A DNA stretch of 64,000 nt from Lutibacter flavus (GTDB taxonomy: Bacteria; Bacteroidota; Bacteroidia; Flavobacteriales; Flavobacteriaceae), in the NCBI RefSeq assembly GCF_900188355.1, contig NZ_FZNX01000002.1:310001-374000 (forward strand). Reading direction: 5' to 3'. This document shows, in pieces, positions 52,154-61,900 of this stretch. The translations under genes were made by a program, and so were the position numbers. Below the pieces are notes generated by a model. That model searched no databases and was not told the origin of the DNA. It saw only the letters and a list, made by a program, of their open reading frames with translations. The first letter of the stretch is position 1, and each line of letters opens with the position of its first letter.

Positions 52154-52308
52154 AATTTAAGAGGAATCAAAGTGTTTTCGTTACTTTTAAAACGATGTTA
52201 AATGTATAAAATATTTTAGTGTAAAGTTTATGTGTAGCATTATTTAGTAAATAGATTATAAAAGTTTTTAATGTTTTAAATGTAGTTTTAAGTTTAAGTG
52301 AAATTTTA

Positions 52309-52316
52309 TATCTTTA
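52309..52316 (+). promoter_or_regulatory. Possible -7 box for the NYN-domain gene
   Basis: TATCTTTA matches TAnnTTTG at five of six fixed positions and ends 6 bp before the ATG. Confidence 0.35.
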
Positions 52317-52322
52317 TCACTT

Positions 52323-53057
52323 ATGATAAAAGATATAAAATTAGCGGTATTAATAGACGGCGATAATATTCCTTCAAGATATATTAAAGAAATGATGGAA
52401 GAAATTACAAAATATGGTACGCCAACTATAAAACGTATTTATGGAGATTGGACCAAACCGCATTTAAGTAAATGGAAAACTATTTTGCTTGAAAACGCAA
52501 TTACACCTATTCAGCAATACGGATATACAACCGGTAAAAATGCTACAGATTCTGCCATGATAATTGATGCTATGGATATTTTATATTCAGAAAAAGTAGA
52601 TGGATTTTGTTTGGTTTCTTCTGATAGTGATTTTACAAAATTAGCTACCCGGCTTAGAGAAGCTGGTTTGGTTGTGTATGGAATTGGCGAAAAGAAAACA
52701 CCAGACCCGTTTATTGTAGCTTGTGATAAATTTATTTATTTAGAAATTTTAGATACAGATGATGAACCCGAAAACGGGAAACAAAAACCTAAAAAGGCGA
52801 GTATAGATAAAATAACACCAAAGGTTATTAAATTGCTTAGAAATTCTGTTGATGATGCCGCAGATGATGATGGCTGGGCTTTTATGGGCGATGTGGGTTC
52901 CCTTATTTTAAAAAAACAACCAAACTTTGATGCTCGTAATTTTGGCTTCCAAAAGCTAACACCACTGTTTAAATCTTTACCACAATTTGAAATAGAACAA
53001 AGAGACAGAACAAGCGGGCGCTTTAAATTAATTTATGTTAGAAATAAAAAGAAATAG
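52323..53057 (+). CDS. NYN-domain ribonuclease-like protein with OST-HTH domain
   Basis: 244 residues. The N-terminal NYN/PIN-like domain has the acidic residues of the family: VLIDGDNIPSRYI (residues 9-21), ATDSAMIIDAMDIL and LVSSDSDFTKLATRLRE. The C-terminal about 75 residues (LRNSVDDAADDDGWAFMGDV onward) look like an OST-HTH/LOTUS domain. Predicted to cleave or bind RNA; LabA/DUF88-type relatives occur widely in bacteria. The substrate is unknown. Confidence 0.85.
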   Translation: MIKDIKLAVLIDGDNIPSRYIKEMMEEITKYGTPTIKRIYGDWTKPHLSKWKTILLENAITPIQQYGYTTGKNATDSAMIIDAMDILYSEKVDGFCLVSSDSDFTKLATRLREAGLVVYGIGEKKTPDPFIVACDKFIYLEILDTDDEPENGKQKPKKASIDKITPKVIKLLRNSVDDAADDDGWAFMGDVGSLILKKQPNFDARNFGFQKLTPLFKSLPQFEIEQRDRTSGRFKLIYVRNKKK

Positions 53058-53115
53058 TTAGTCGTTTTTTATGTTAGAATAATTAAAAAAAAGCGCATAT
53101 TTGCTTAAAATTATC

Positions 53116-53189
53116 GGGGATGTAGCTCATCTGGCTAGAGCGCTTGACTGGCAGTCAAGAGGTAGTGGGTTCGACTCCCATCTTCTCCA
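53116..53189 (+). tRNA. tRNA-Ala (GGC)
   Basis: 74-base cloverleaf. Anticodon stem CTTGA/TCAAG encloses the loop CTGGCAG, anticodon GGC. The acceptor stem GGGGATG/CTTCTCC contains G3:U70, the alanine identity pair. T arm with GGTTCGACTCC is present; discriminator A; CCA is not encoded. Confidence 0.95.
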
Positions 53190-53193
53190 CAAA

Positions 53194-53685
53194 TTAGGCT
53201 ATTTCTGCAAATAACACCATATAATTATTTCCATATTTTTTAGCACATTTTGGGCAATAAGCATAATGAACATAGTGGTTTTTAGCCTTTTTCCCTTGCT
53301 CACTTAAATATGTATTTAGTTGTTTTATAAATTTTGGTATTGAATTATAAGGGCCATCAAAAACTTTACTCATAAAAACACCAGTTAAAGAAGTGTTTTT
53401 GGCATTGGTTACATTACCAGTTACAGATAATAATAAATCTGATTTAAAAGGACTTGGATCTGTAAATAACAACAAAGTATCTTCAATATTTTCATCTATT
53501 TTTTTTGATTCTTCCGCAAGTTTCATCATCCTTGTTACTTTTTTACCAATCATTCTGGGAATTGGAATATGAAAAAAAGTAGGTATAGATGATTTTATAA
53601 ATGGTTTTTGGTTCCAATTAAATGTTTTTTTATCCCATTTTTCTGTGCTGAATTTAGGACAACATTGATTACTTTCTTTTTTCAT
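53194..53685 (-). CDS. Conserved 163-residue protein with Cys motifs
   Basis: Soluble protein I recognise only as a conserved uncharacterised family, sometimes labelled hydrolase. It has CCPKF at residues 8-12, a central FFHIPIPRMIGKKVTRMM segment, SPFKSDLLLSVTG, and a C-terminal CPKCAKKYGNNYMVLFA motif; the four cysteines may form a metal site and the fold could be GyrI-like. Its promoter carries FNR-type site 5 and a -7 box at the same 33-bp spacing as the other sites. Expression under low oxygen is inferred. Confidence 0.65.
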   Translation of the reverse strand: MKKESNQCCPKFSTEKWDKKTFNWNQKPFIKSSIPTFFHIPIPRMIGKKVTRMMKLAEESKKIDENIEDTLLLFTDPSPFKSDLLLSVTGNVTNAKNTSLTGVFMSKVFDGPYNSIPKFIKQLNTYLSEQGKKAKNHYVHYAYCPKCAKKYGNNYMVLFAEIA

Positions 53686-53705
53686 GAGTTCTAGATTTTA
53701 ATGCT

Positions 53706-53713
53706 AAAATTTA
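53706..53713 (-). promoter_or_regulatory. -7 box of the 163-residue gene
   Basis: Minus-strand TAAATTTT matches TAnnTTTG at five of six fixed positions, with its centre 33 bp from FNR-type site 5. Confidence 0.5.
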
Positions 53714-53736
53714 GAGTGTGAAAAAAACGTGTGCAA

Positions 53737-53748
53737 TGATAATGATCA
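53737..53748. promoter_or_regulatory. FNR-type site (5)
   Basis: TGAT-AATG-ATCA, centred about 41 bp upstream of the predicted transcription start of the gene at 53685. Confidence 0.6.
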
Positions 53749-53796
53749 GTTTAATAAAAATTAAGTTTACAAGGTTTTGAAATAAGAGAAAACGAC

Positions 53797-53830
53797 ATAA
53801 AAAAACCTACTACATTGCTGTAATAGGTTT
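53797..53830 (-). terminator. Terminator downstream of the second helicase
   Basis: A 12-bp stem (53803-53814 with 53819-53830, one mismatch) around a 4-base loop is followed on the minus strand by a T-run. Confidence 0.75.
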
Positions 53831-53856
53831 CTAAATATTAGTATTAACAAAAATAT

Positions 53857-53958
53857 TTAATTAGGAGAGAGTCCAAAATCACTATCTACAATAACATTTG
53901 TATCACGGTGATCTAAATGTTTTTGAACCGAACATTCAGCTACTGAAATTACGCTGCC
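53857..53958 (-). other. Possible decayed coding remnant
   Basis: An open frame without a start codon reads about 33 residues (including SVAECSVQKHLDHRDTNVIV and DSDFGLSPN) and a stop, placed between the helicase stop and its terminator. Its protein-like composition suggests the tail of a lost gene. It could also be chance. Confidence 0.25.
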
Positions 53959-53989
53959 TCACAAGTTTTATAGGATTTCAACTAAAAAT

Positions 53990-55303
53990 CTAACTCCTTT
54001 TTCTTGGGCTAAAATTACGACGCTGAGGTTTGTTAGTGTTTTCAGCTTCTTTTGTTTTGTTAGTGTTTCCTCCTTGTTTTGGCTTATTACTACTATTCTG
54101 CCTTCTGTTTTGTTTTTTACGTTGATTTTTTGAAGGTTTTACAGGTACAGGAATTTCTTCATTTTCATCCAAAGGAAAAGGATGCTCAGTTATTAATGGT
54201 ATTTGTTGATTTATTAATTTTTGAATATCTTTTAAATATGCTTTTTCTTCCTGATTGCAAAAGGACACAGCAATTCCACTTGCTTTTGCACGTCCGGTTC
54301 TACCAATTCTGTGAACATAAGTTTCAGGTATATTAGGTAAATCATAATTAATAACTAACGATAATTCTTCAATATCAATCCCTCTTGCAGCAATATCTGT
54401 TGCAATTAAAACATTTAGTTCACCTTTTTTAAAATTACCTAATGCACGTTGACGTGCTCCTTGAGATTTATTACCATGAATAGCTGCTGATTTTATATGG
54501 GCTTTTGTTAAAAAGCGCACAATTTTATCAGCTCCATGTTTCGTTCTCGAGAAAACTAGTACACTTGATTCTGGATTTTCTTCCAATAAATGAATTAGTA
54601 ATTTGGTTTTATTTGATTTACTCACAAAATAAACAGCTTGTTCAACTTTTTCGGCTGTAGCTTGTTTGGGTTTTATAGTAACTCTTTCATATTCGCCAAG
54701 AATTTTTGTTGACAGTTCAGCAATTGCAGGAGGCATAGTTGCCGAAAAGAAAAGTGACTGTCTTTTAAAAGGTAGTTTGGCAATAATTTTTTTTATGTCG
54801 TGAATAAAGCCCATATCTAACATTTGATCAGCTTCATCTAAAACAAAATATTTAATGTCTTGTAAACTTATAAATCCTTGTGAAATTAAATCTAACAAAC
54901 GACCAGGAGTTGCAACCAAAATATCGGCACCTCTTCTTAATGCATCTGTTTGTCCGCCTTGTTTAACACCTCCAAAAATCACAACATTTTTTATTCCGGT
55001 ATATTTACCATAAGCAGTAATACTTTCATTAATTTGAATGGCTAATTCTCTGGTTGGAGTTATTATTAAAGATCTAATTTTTCTTTTTCCATTATGATCT
55101 TGTTTGTTATTAAACAAGTGTTGTAAAATAGGAATTGTAAAAGCTGCAGTTTTACCTGTTCCGGTTTGTGCGCAACCTAATAAGTCTTTTCTATCTAATA
55201 AAATAGGAATTGCCTGTTCCTGAATTGGTGTTGGATGTGTATAGCCCTCTTCTTTAAGGGCTTTTAAAATTGGTTCAATAATTCCTAAATCTGTAAATTT
55301 CAT
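53990..55303 (-). CDS. DEAD-box RNA helicase, RhlE-like (second copy)
   Basis: 437-residue RNA helicase with the full motif set: [14 protein letters not shown] (Q), [12 protein letters not shown] (I), PTRELAIQI (Ia), [12 protein letters not shown] (II), SAT (III), [13 protein letters not shown] (V), [10 protein letters not shown] (VI). The 75-residue C-terminal tail is rich in Lys, Arg, Asn and Gln and probably binds RNA. It is a paralogue of the helicase at 30413-31651; the tails differ. Confidence 0.92.
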   Translation of the reverse strand: MKFTDLGIIEPILKALKEEGYTHPTPIQEQAIPILLDRKDLLGCAQTGTGKTAAFTIPILQHLFNNKQDHNGKRKIRSLIITPTRELAIQINESITAYGKYTGIKNVVIFGGVKQGGQTDALRRGADILVATPGRLLDLISQGFISLQDIKYFVLDEADQMLDMGFIHDIKKIIAKLPFKRQSLFFSATMPPAIAELSTKILGEYERVTIKPKQATAEKVEQAVYFVSKSNKTKLLIHLLEENPESSVLVFSRTKHGADKIVRFLTKAHIKSAAIHGNKSQGARQRALGNFKKGELNVLIATDIAARGIDIEELSLVINYDLPNIPETYVHRIGRTGRAKASGIAVSFCNQEEKAYLKDIQKLINQQIPLITEHPFPLDENEEIPVPVKPSKNQRKKQNRRQNSSNKPKQGGNTNKTKEAENTNKPQRRNFSPRKRS

Positions 55304-55322
55304 GTAGTAGTTTATAAAGCGG

Positions 55323-55330
55323 CAAAGGTA
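55323..55330 (-). promoter_or_regulatory. -7 promoter box for the second helicase
   Basis: Minus-strand TACCTTTG is a full TAnnTTTG match 19 bp before the ATG. Confidence 0.6.
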
Positions 55331-55441
55331 GGTGATTTGTTTTGATATTCAGTTTTTACTTAAAATCACTATAAAATTGATACAAATACATCGATTTAGT
55401 AGAAATAAAACATAGTTAATGTGGGTTAAAAAAGGTTTGCT

Positions 55442-55449
55442 TATTTTTG
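55442..55449 (+). promoter_or_regulatory. -7 promoter box for the HAD phosphatase
   Basis: TATTTTTG is a full TAnnTTTG match 23 bp before the ATG at 55473. Confidence 0.6.
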
Positions 55450-55472
55450 CCAACTTATTAATAATCCGCTAA

Positions 55473-56282
55473 ATGAGTTATCAATTAATTTGTACAGATA
55501 TAGACGGTACACTTTTAAATAAAGACCGTGAATTATCAGAAATAACGATTCAAGAAGTACAACGAATTTCACCTATTCCGTTTGTATTAATTTCGTCACG
55601 TATGCCTAAAGGAATGCGACATTTACAAAGTGAATTTGGAAACACTACTACACCGTTAATTGCATATAATGGTGGTTTGGTGTTAAATAGTAAAAACGAA
55701 ATTTTACATTCAACAGCAATTTGTAATTTAGTTTTAGCAGAAATAATAAACCAATGTGATAATACAGAGATCCATTTAAGTTTATTTCATGCAGATGAGT
55801 GGTATGTGCCTTCAATGGATTATTGGGCAAAGCGAGAAGAGAACAATACAAAAGTAACTCCAGTTGTAAAATCGAGTACTGCTGTTTTATCATCATGGAA
55901 AGAAGAAGGAAAAGGAGCGCATAAAATTATGTGTATGGGTGATGCAGAAGAAATAGATGCATTATACAAAACTTTGGAAATATCTTTTTCAAATGAAATT
56001 ATGTTGTATCGTTCTAAAGACACCTATATTGAAATTTCACATAAAGAAATTTCTAAAAAAACAGCTATTGATGTGTTGTTGAAAAATTATTATACCAATG
56101 TTACTATGGATAAAGTAATTGCTTTTGGAGATAATTATAACGACATTGAAATGTTAAAAGCCGTAGGATTAGGTGTGGCAGTTGCAAACGCAAATCTTGA
56201 AGTTTTAAAAGTTGCGGATGCAGTAACAGATACCAACAAAAATGATGGTGTTGCCAAAGCAATTAAAGAATTTATTAAGTAG
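55473..56282 (+). CDS. Cof-type HAD-IIB family phosphatase
   Basis: 269-residue haloacid-dehalogenase hydrolase with the large type IIB cap. The nucleophile Asp9 and acid Asp11 are in CTDIDGTLLN, motif II is the Ser of LISSRMP, and motif IV is FGDNYNDIEMLKAVGLGVAV near residue 217. It probably dephosphorylates sugar phosphates or flavin/pyridoxal phosphates. It converges with the COG2509 gene. Confidence 0.9.
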   Translation: MSYQLICTDIDGTLLNKDRELSEITIQEVQRISPIPFVLISSRMPKGMRHLQSEFGNTTTPLIAYNGGLVLNSKNEILHSTAICNLVLAEIINQCDNTEIHLSLFHADEWYVPSMDYWAKREENNTKVTPVVKSSTAVLSSWKEEGKGAHKIMCMGDAEEIDALYKTLEISFSNEIMLYRSKDTYIEISHKEISKKTAIDVLLKNYYTNVTMDKVIAFGDNYNDIEMLKAVGLGVAVANANLEVLKVADAVTDTNKNDGVAKAIKEFIK

Positions 56283-56288
56283 TTATAT

Positions 56289-57854
56289 TTATTTAATAGC
56301 AAAAGTTTTTACTGCTTCTTCAGCGCAACGCTCACCATCCATAGCAGCTGAAACAATTCCACCAGCATAACCACCTCCTTCACCACAAGGAAATAAACCT
56401 TGTAATTCAGGATGTTCTAAGTTTTCATTTCTTGGAATATTTACAGGTGATGAGGTTCTGGATTCTACACCAACTACATTTGCTTCTGCAGTATAATAAC
56501 CGTGCATTTTTTTTCCAAAGGCCTCAAATCCTTTTCGTAATTTACCACCAATTAATTTTGGTAATAGCGAATGTAATGGAGCCGATTTCAACCCTGGCTG
56601 ATAGGAAGTCGGATTTAAATCTTTTGATAACCTACCTTCAACAAAATCGGTTAAACGTTGTGCTGGTGCGGTCTGACTTCTTCCACCTGCATTGAAAGCT
56701 AATTTTTCTAAGTCTTTTTGAAATTCTAGTCCTTTTAGTTCTCCAAATTTTTCATATTTAAACAAATCTTTTTCGGCATTTATTTCAACAACAATTCCCG
56801 AATTTGCAAATAAATTATTTCTTTTAGAAGGCGACATTCCATTTACAACAACTTCACCATTTGCAGTTGCTGCTGGCACTATAAATCCACCAGGACACAT
56901 ACAAAATGAATATACACCTCTATCATTTATCTGGTGCACCAAGCTATAGGATGCTGCTGGTAATAATTCATCTCTTTTACCTTTGCAATGGTATTGAATG
57001 GAGTCTATTATTTCTTGCGGATGTTCAACCCGAACTCCCATTGCAAAAGACTTTGCTTTTATCGCAATATCTTTTCTTTTTAATAAATAATAAATATCTC
57101 TAGCCGAATGTCCTGTTGCTAAAATTACCGCATTTACAGTCATTTCTGTGCCATTTTGAAGTTGAATTGCTTTTAATTTTTGGTCTTTAATAACAAAATC
57201 AACAACTCGGCTTTCAAAATGAATTTCTCCACCATATTTTAAAATAGTTTCTCGTATGTTTTTTACAACTTTTGGTAGTTTGTTTGTTCCAATATGTGGA
57301 TGTGCATCTACTAAAATCTGGTCAGTTGCTCCGTGATACACCAAGTTTTCAAAAATTCTTCTAACATCTCCACGTTTTAAACTTCTTGTGTATAATTTCC
57401 CATCAGAATAGGTTCCTGCTCCACCTTCACCAAAACAATAATTAGAATCTTCATCAACAATATGAAACTGATTTATTGCACGTAAATCACGACGCCTATC
57501 TTGCACGTTTTTTCCTCTTTCCAAAACAACAGGTTTAAAACCTAACTCAATACAGCGCAAAGCGGCATACATTCCGGCAGGACCAAAACCAATAATATGG
57601 ATTTCTTTAGCTGAAGAAACATCTTTATAATCAAAAGAATATTCAGAAGCATCAGGGATTTGTTCACCTATATAAACGGCAAGTTTATAATTAAAAATAA
57701 TGGCAGCTTTTCTGGCATCAATAGATTTGCGTAACACTTTTACAGCAGTAATTTTATTGACATCAATTTTTAAATGACGAGCAGCACTTTTTTGAAGAAA
57801 TCCTTCTTGCTTTTCTTGATAAATTGGAACTCGTATTTGAATCTCTTTAACCAT
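56289..57854 (-). CDS. FAD-dependent dehydrogenase (COG2509 family)
   Basis: Soluble flavoprotein of about 521 residues. The FAD-binding GxGxxG-type motif is IIGFGPAGMYAALR near residue 88, followed by VLERGKNVQDRR; CFGEGGAGTYSDGKL and AMGVRVEHPQEIID are family hallmarks. The role is unclear; some relatives are linked to vitamin B6 or cofactor metabolism. I use ATG 57854 because a -7 promoter box lies within the six-codon upstream extension. Confidence 0.85.
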   Translation of the reverse strand: MVKEIQIRVPIYQEKQEGFLQKSAARHLKIDVNKITAVKVLRKSIDARKAAIIFNYKLAVYIGEQIPDASEYSFDYKDVSSAKEIHIIGFGPAGMYAALRCIELGFKPVVLERGKNVQDRRRDLRAINQFHIVDEDSNYCFGEGGAGTYSDGKLYTRSLKRGDVRRIFENLVYHGATDQILVDAHPHIGTNKLPKVVKNIRETILKYGGEIHFESRVVDFVIKDQKLKAIQLQNGTEMTVNAVILATGHSARDIYYLLKRKDIAIKAKSFAMGVRVEHPQEIIDSIQYHCKGKRDELLPAASYSLVHQINDRGVYSFCMCPGGFIVPAATANGEVVVNGMSPSKRNNLFANSGIVVEINAEKDLFKYEKFGELKGLEFQKDLEKLAFNAGGRSQTAPAQRLTDFVEGRLSKDLNPTSYQPGLKSAPLHSLLPKLIGGKLRKGFEAFGKKMHGYYTAEANVVGVESRTSSPVNIPRNENLEHPELQGLFPCGEGGGYAGGIVSAAMDGERCAEEAVKTFAIK

Positions 57855-57859
57855 ATCGG

Positions 57860-57867
57860 CAAAATTA
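57860..57867 (-). promoter_or_regulatory. -7 promoter box for the COG2509 gene
   Basis: Minus-strand TAATTTTG is a full TAnnTTTG match 5 bp before the ATG, so the mRNA may be leaderless. Confidence 0.45.
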
Positions 57868-57976
57868 CTCAAATTTGGTTGAAATAACTATTGCTATAAA
57901 AGTGTGTAATAATTCAATTTATTTTTGATTGCAGTTTTTTTGAATTACTTTTATCAATCTAAAATTAGACACGAAA

Positions 57977-58963
57977 ATGAACTACAGAACATTAGGAAAA
58001 ACGGGACTTAAAATTTCAGAAATAAGTTTAGGAACCTGGCAGGTTGGAGGTAAATGGGGAAGTAATTTTAATGAAAAAACGGCTGAAGAAATCATAAATA
58101 CAGCAATAGATAAGGGTATTAATTTTATTGACACTGCAGATGTTTATAGTGATGGGTTGAGTGAAAGAGCTGTTGGTAAAGTAGTGCGTTCACGCTCTGA
58201 AGAAGTTTATATCGCTACCAAATGTGGAAGGCAGTTAAATCCACATAACAATGCTTCCTATAATGTTAATGTATTAAGAAAATTTGTAGAAGATAGTTTG
58301 TCTAATTTAGGTGTTGAACGGATAGATTTAATCCAATTACACTGTCCGCCAACTGAAGTTTATTATCGACCAGAAATATTTGCCTTGTTTGATGATTTAA
58401 CAAAAGAAGGGAAAATTAGAAATTATGGAGTTAGTGTAGAAAAAGTGGAAGAAGCTTTAAAGTCTATTGATTATGAGGGGGTTGCAACGGTTCAAATAAT
58501 ATTTAATATGCTGCGTCAACGCCCAAGCGAATTGTTTTTTAGAGAAGCAAAAGCCAAAAATGTTGGTATTTTAGCAAGAGTTCCATTAGCTAGTGGTTTG
58601 TTAACTGGAAAATTTAGCAAAGATTCTAAGTTTTCGAAAGATGACCATAGGAACTTTAATATTGATGGAGCTGCCTTTGATAAAGGGGAAACTTTTTCGG
58701 GAATTGATTATAATTTAGGCCTAAAAACGGTTGAAGAATTAAAACAGGTTTTTGGGGAAGACCAAAGTTTGGTACATAAAGCATTGCAATGGATTTTAGC
58801 TTTTGAAGAGATAAGTTGTGTAATTCCTGGAGCTTCAAATGTATCTCAATTATTAAATAATTTAGAAACTTATAATTCTAAACCATTATCAAAAACGGAA
58901 TTTGAAAAAGTAAATGCTATTTATACTAAAAACATTAAAAATAGCGTGCATCACTTGTGGTAA
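57977..58963 (+). CDS. Aldo/keto reductase
   Basis: 328-residue NADPH-dependent reductase of the (beta/alpha)8 fold. The catalytic tetrad is complete: Asp52 and Tyr57 in FIDTADVYSDG, Lys82 in IATKCGR and His122 in LIQLHCPP. The C-terminal GASNVSQLLNNL binds cofactor phosphate. Carbonyl substrate unknown. A TACTTTTA box at 57946-57953 may be its promoter. Confidence 0.9.
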   Translation: MNYRTLGKTGLKISEISLGTWQVGGKWGSNFNEKTAEEIINTAIDKGINFIDTADVYSDGLSERAVGKVVRSRSEEVYIATKCGRQLNPHNNASYNVNVLRKFVEDSLSNLGVERIDLIQLHCPPTEVYYRPEIFALFDDLTKEGKIRNYGVSVEKVEEALKSIDYEGVATVQIIFNMLRQRPSELFFREAKAKNVGILARVPLASGLLTGKFSKDSKFSKDDHRNFNIDGAAFDKGETFSGIDYNLGLKTVEELKQVFGEDQSLVHKALQWILAFEEISCVIPGASNVSQLLNNLETYNSKPLSKTEFEKVNAIYTKNIKNSVHHLW

Positions 58964-58974
58964 TTAGAAGATTA

Positions 58975-61900
58975 TTACCTTCTAATTAAACTAAAATGAC
59001 CTTGTTTACTGCGAGATTTTCCTGTTTTATCTGTTAGTTCAACGGTAAACCAATAATCTGTAGAAGGTAATTCTTTGTTATTGTAAAAACCATCCCATCC
59101 ATTCATATTTGGGTTAATTTGCGCCACTAATTTACCAAATCTATCAAAAATATTAAGTAGAGAGTTTGGGTAATATTCTGAACTAATTCCAATAATATTC
59201 CAGGTGTCGTTTTTGCCATCATTGTTTGGTGTAAAGAATTTTGGATAGCCAATAATTGAAACTTCTAAAGGAACAGTTCCACAATTATCGGTATCTCTTA
59301 CATACAATATATGTAGGCCAGCAGGAACATTATCAAAATAAGGCTCATCTTGAAATGGTCCAAATTCATCGTTTAAAGAATATTCATAATCGTCATCACC
59401 TAAATTGTTATTGGCATCATTTATTGTAATTGTATTGTTGTTAGAATCGTCTACAATTGTAAGATCATCCAAATCAATATTTGCAACATCAGATTTTTCA
59501 ACAAAAATGGTTCTTGGTAAAGATTCGCAACCTAAATTAGAAGTTGCAATAACTGTAAAAAACCCTCCTTCAAAAGTAGGGTAAGAAGTTTGGTTGCTTA
59601 CAATACTCCCATTGCTATCAAACCATTCATAGGTATAATTTCCGTCTGGATTTATCGGTTCTAAAACTGTTGGAGGTGTGTTTAAGCACAATATTTGTTC
59701 AGGTAAAACTTCAAAACTTGGTAACGGATTCACAACAAAATTCAAAGTAGTTGAAATACTACAAGTTGGGTTAATTGGATTTTGAATTTCAACGCTAATA
59801 ACTTGTGTTTTTGTAATAAACGGATTTGGTAGCGGACTTGGTAATGGGTTATTATTTGAATCAAAATAAAACACTTCCATAGAAGTTTGTCCGCCTAATA
59901 ATTTAGTCTCAATTGTTGAAGTGTCAAAACTGGAAAAACCATCAGTTGTGTCTTCTCCATCATCACATAAAGGTTCAATAATTACTGGGTAAATTTCAGG
60001 AGCGTCATTCACAATAAATTCCAAGGTAGTTTCGTCAAAACAAGCAGGACTAATTGTTGAGGTGCTGTTTTCTACTTTTATAGTAATTACCTGACTTTTT
60101 GTTAAAAACGGATTTGGTAATGGACTTGGTAATGAATTTCCAGCTTCGTCAAAATAACTAATTGTAATGTCGGTTTGTTCGTTTCTAACCGTTTCTTCAA
60201 TTGTTGAAACGTCAAAAGGAAATAGCCCATCCTGATCATCATCACATTGTCTATCTATAGTTACCGGATTTGCAACTGGTAAAGGCTCCACATATAAAGT
60301 TATAACGTGGTTTAAACCTAAACAAGCATTTACATCGTCACTATCAATTCTAATATAAATTTCTTGTTCCCAGGGAGTAGTGTTTTTATAATTTGAAATA
60401 TCTGGAATTGCATTTATTTCAGAGAGGGCATCTTCTAAACTTTCAAAATAAGAGATTCTAACTTCTTGTGAAGAAAATAGTGGTTTGGTATCAATTAGTT
60501 TTTGCTCGGCATCACTAAAATTAAAAGTAGTGCTACCATCTTGGTCGTTTGAAGGGTAATCTTCACACAAATAATATTCTAAATGAAAATCGCTTGGAAT
60601 TTGAGTTGCACCAACTTTTAAATTAATTTTAGCAAATCGTTCGCAATTGTTTATGGTTTTAATTTTAACAAAAACTGAACTATTAATAACACTTGGATTT
60701 TCATAAGCTATTGGATCTTCAATCAAATTGGTATAAGCAGCGTCTCTATAAAATTTAAAAGTTTCATTTTGATAATCTGCAGATATTAATTCATTGGCTT
60801 CATTCAAGTTAAAAACACTAAAACCATCATTGGTTTCATCGTTATCGCATTGCTCTAAAGTAACTTCAGAATTAATTATAACAGGTAATTTATATACTTC
60901 AATTTCAAAAGAACTTGTAACGCTACATTTAGTTAAATTTTTGTTTTCAATCTTAAAATAAATAGTTTGAGGTCCGCCAATTGTTGTGTTTTTATAATTT
61001 GAAGTATTTGTAATTTCCACACTTAATGCTGCATCTGAATAATAATAAATATTAAAATTAGCAGCGTTTTTTCCATTTAAAATAGATGATTCTCTTTGAG
61101 TTAAATTAAAAAATTCAATTCCGTCGGTATCAGTCCCAAATGAATTTGAATCACAAACACCTATTTTTTCAATTGGATCAATAGTTTCAGGCATTTCATA
61201 AATAAAAACTTTAATTGCTAATCGAGCTGCACTTTCACAACCATTAATAGTTTGTGAAGCAAAATAAGTGGTGTTGTTTTTTAAATCCTCACTGCTAGTT
61301 AAAGCAGTTGTGCTTGTTGCATTTGCATACCATAAAATAGCAGTTCCATTAATTGATAAATTAGTTAAAGTAGCATTTTCTATATCACAAAAGTGTTGTT
61401 CAGGTTTTGCAGTTGTTGGGGCATCCAAATGAACAACAGTTACAGTTATTGGTTTTCGAACTGTTGTAACACATCCATTATCTGTGGCGTCAACATAATA
61501 AGTCGTTGTATTATTTAGAACGGGAGTTGTAAAATTAGAACCAGTAAAAAGAGCAGAGCCACCTGTTAATGAAGTATACCAATTAATTTCCCCAGCTGAA
61601 GCTGTTGCAGATAGTGTTCCTATTCCATTTTCACATAATGTATCTTCAGATATGTTTGTGATGGTTGGAATGACATTTACAATAACATCAATTTTAGTTC
61701 TTACACCTGTTTCACATATACCATCTGATGACGCCAAAGCATAATAGCTTGTGCTTGTTGAAATTGGTGAAGGGCTTATATAGGTATCTCCACCTCCTAA
61801 ATTAGTCCCGCCAGTTAAAGCATCAAACCAAAGAACAAAACCTGTATTGGATGTTGCAGATATCGTTGCTTTTCCAGAACCACAAATAGGTGCTGGTGCA

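Noticed and set aside
59700-61800. Repeated modules of the T9SS protein as a DNA repeat or CRISPR-like array
   Set aside because: The similarity is at the protein level (related Ig-like and CDxxxDG modules) with diverged codons; there are no regular spacers or identical repeats.
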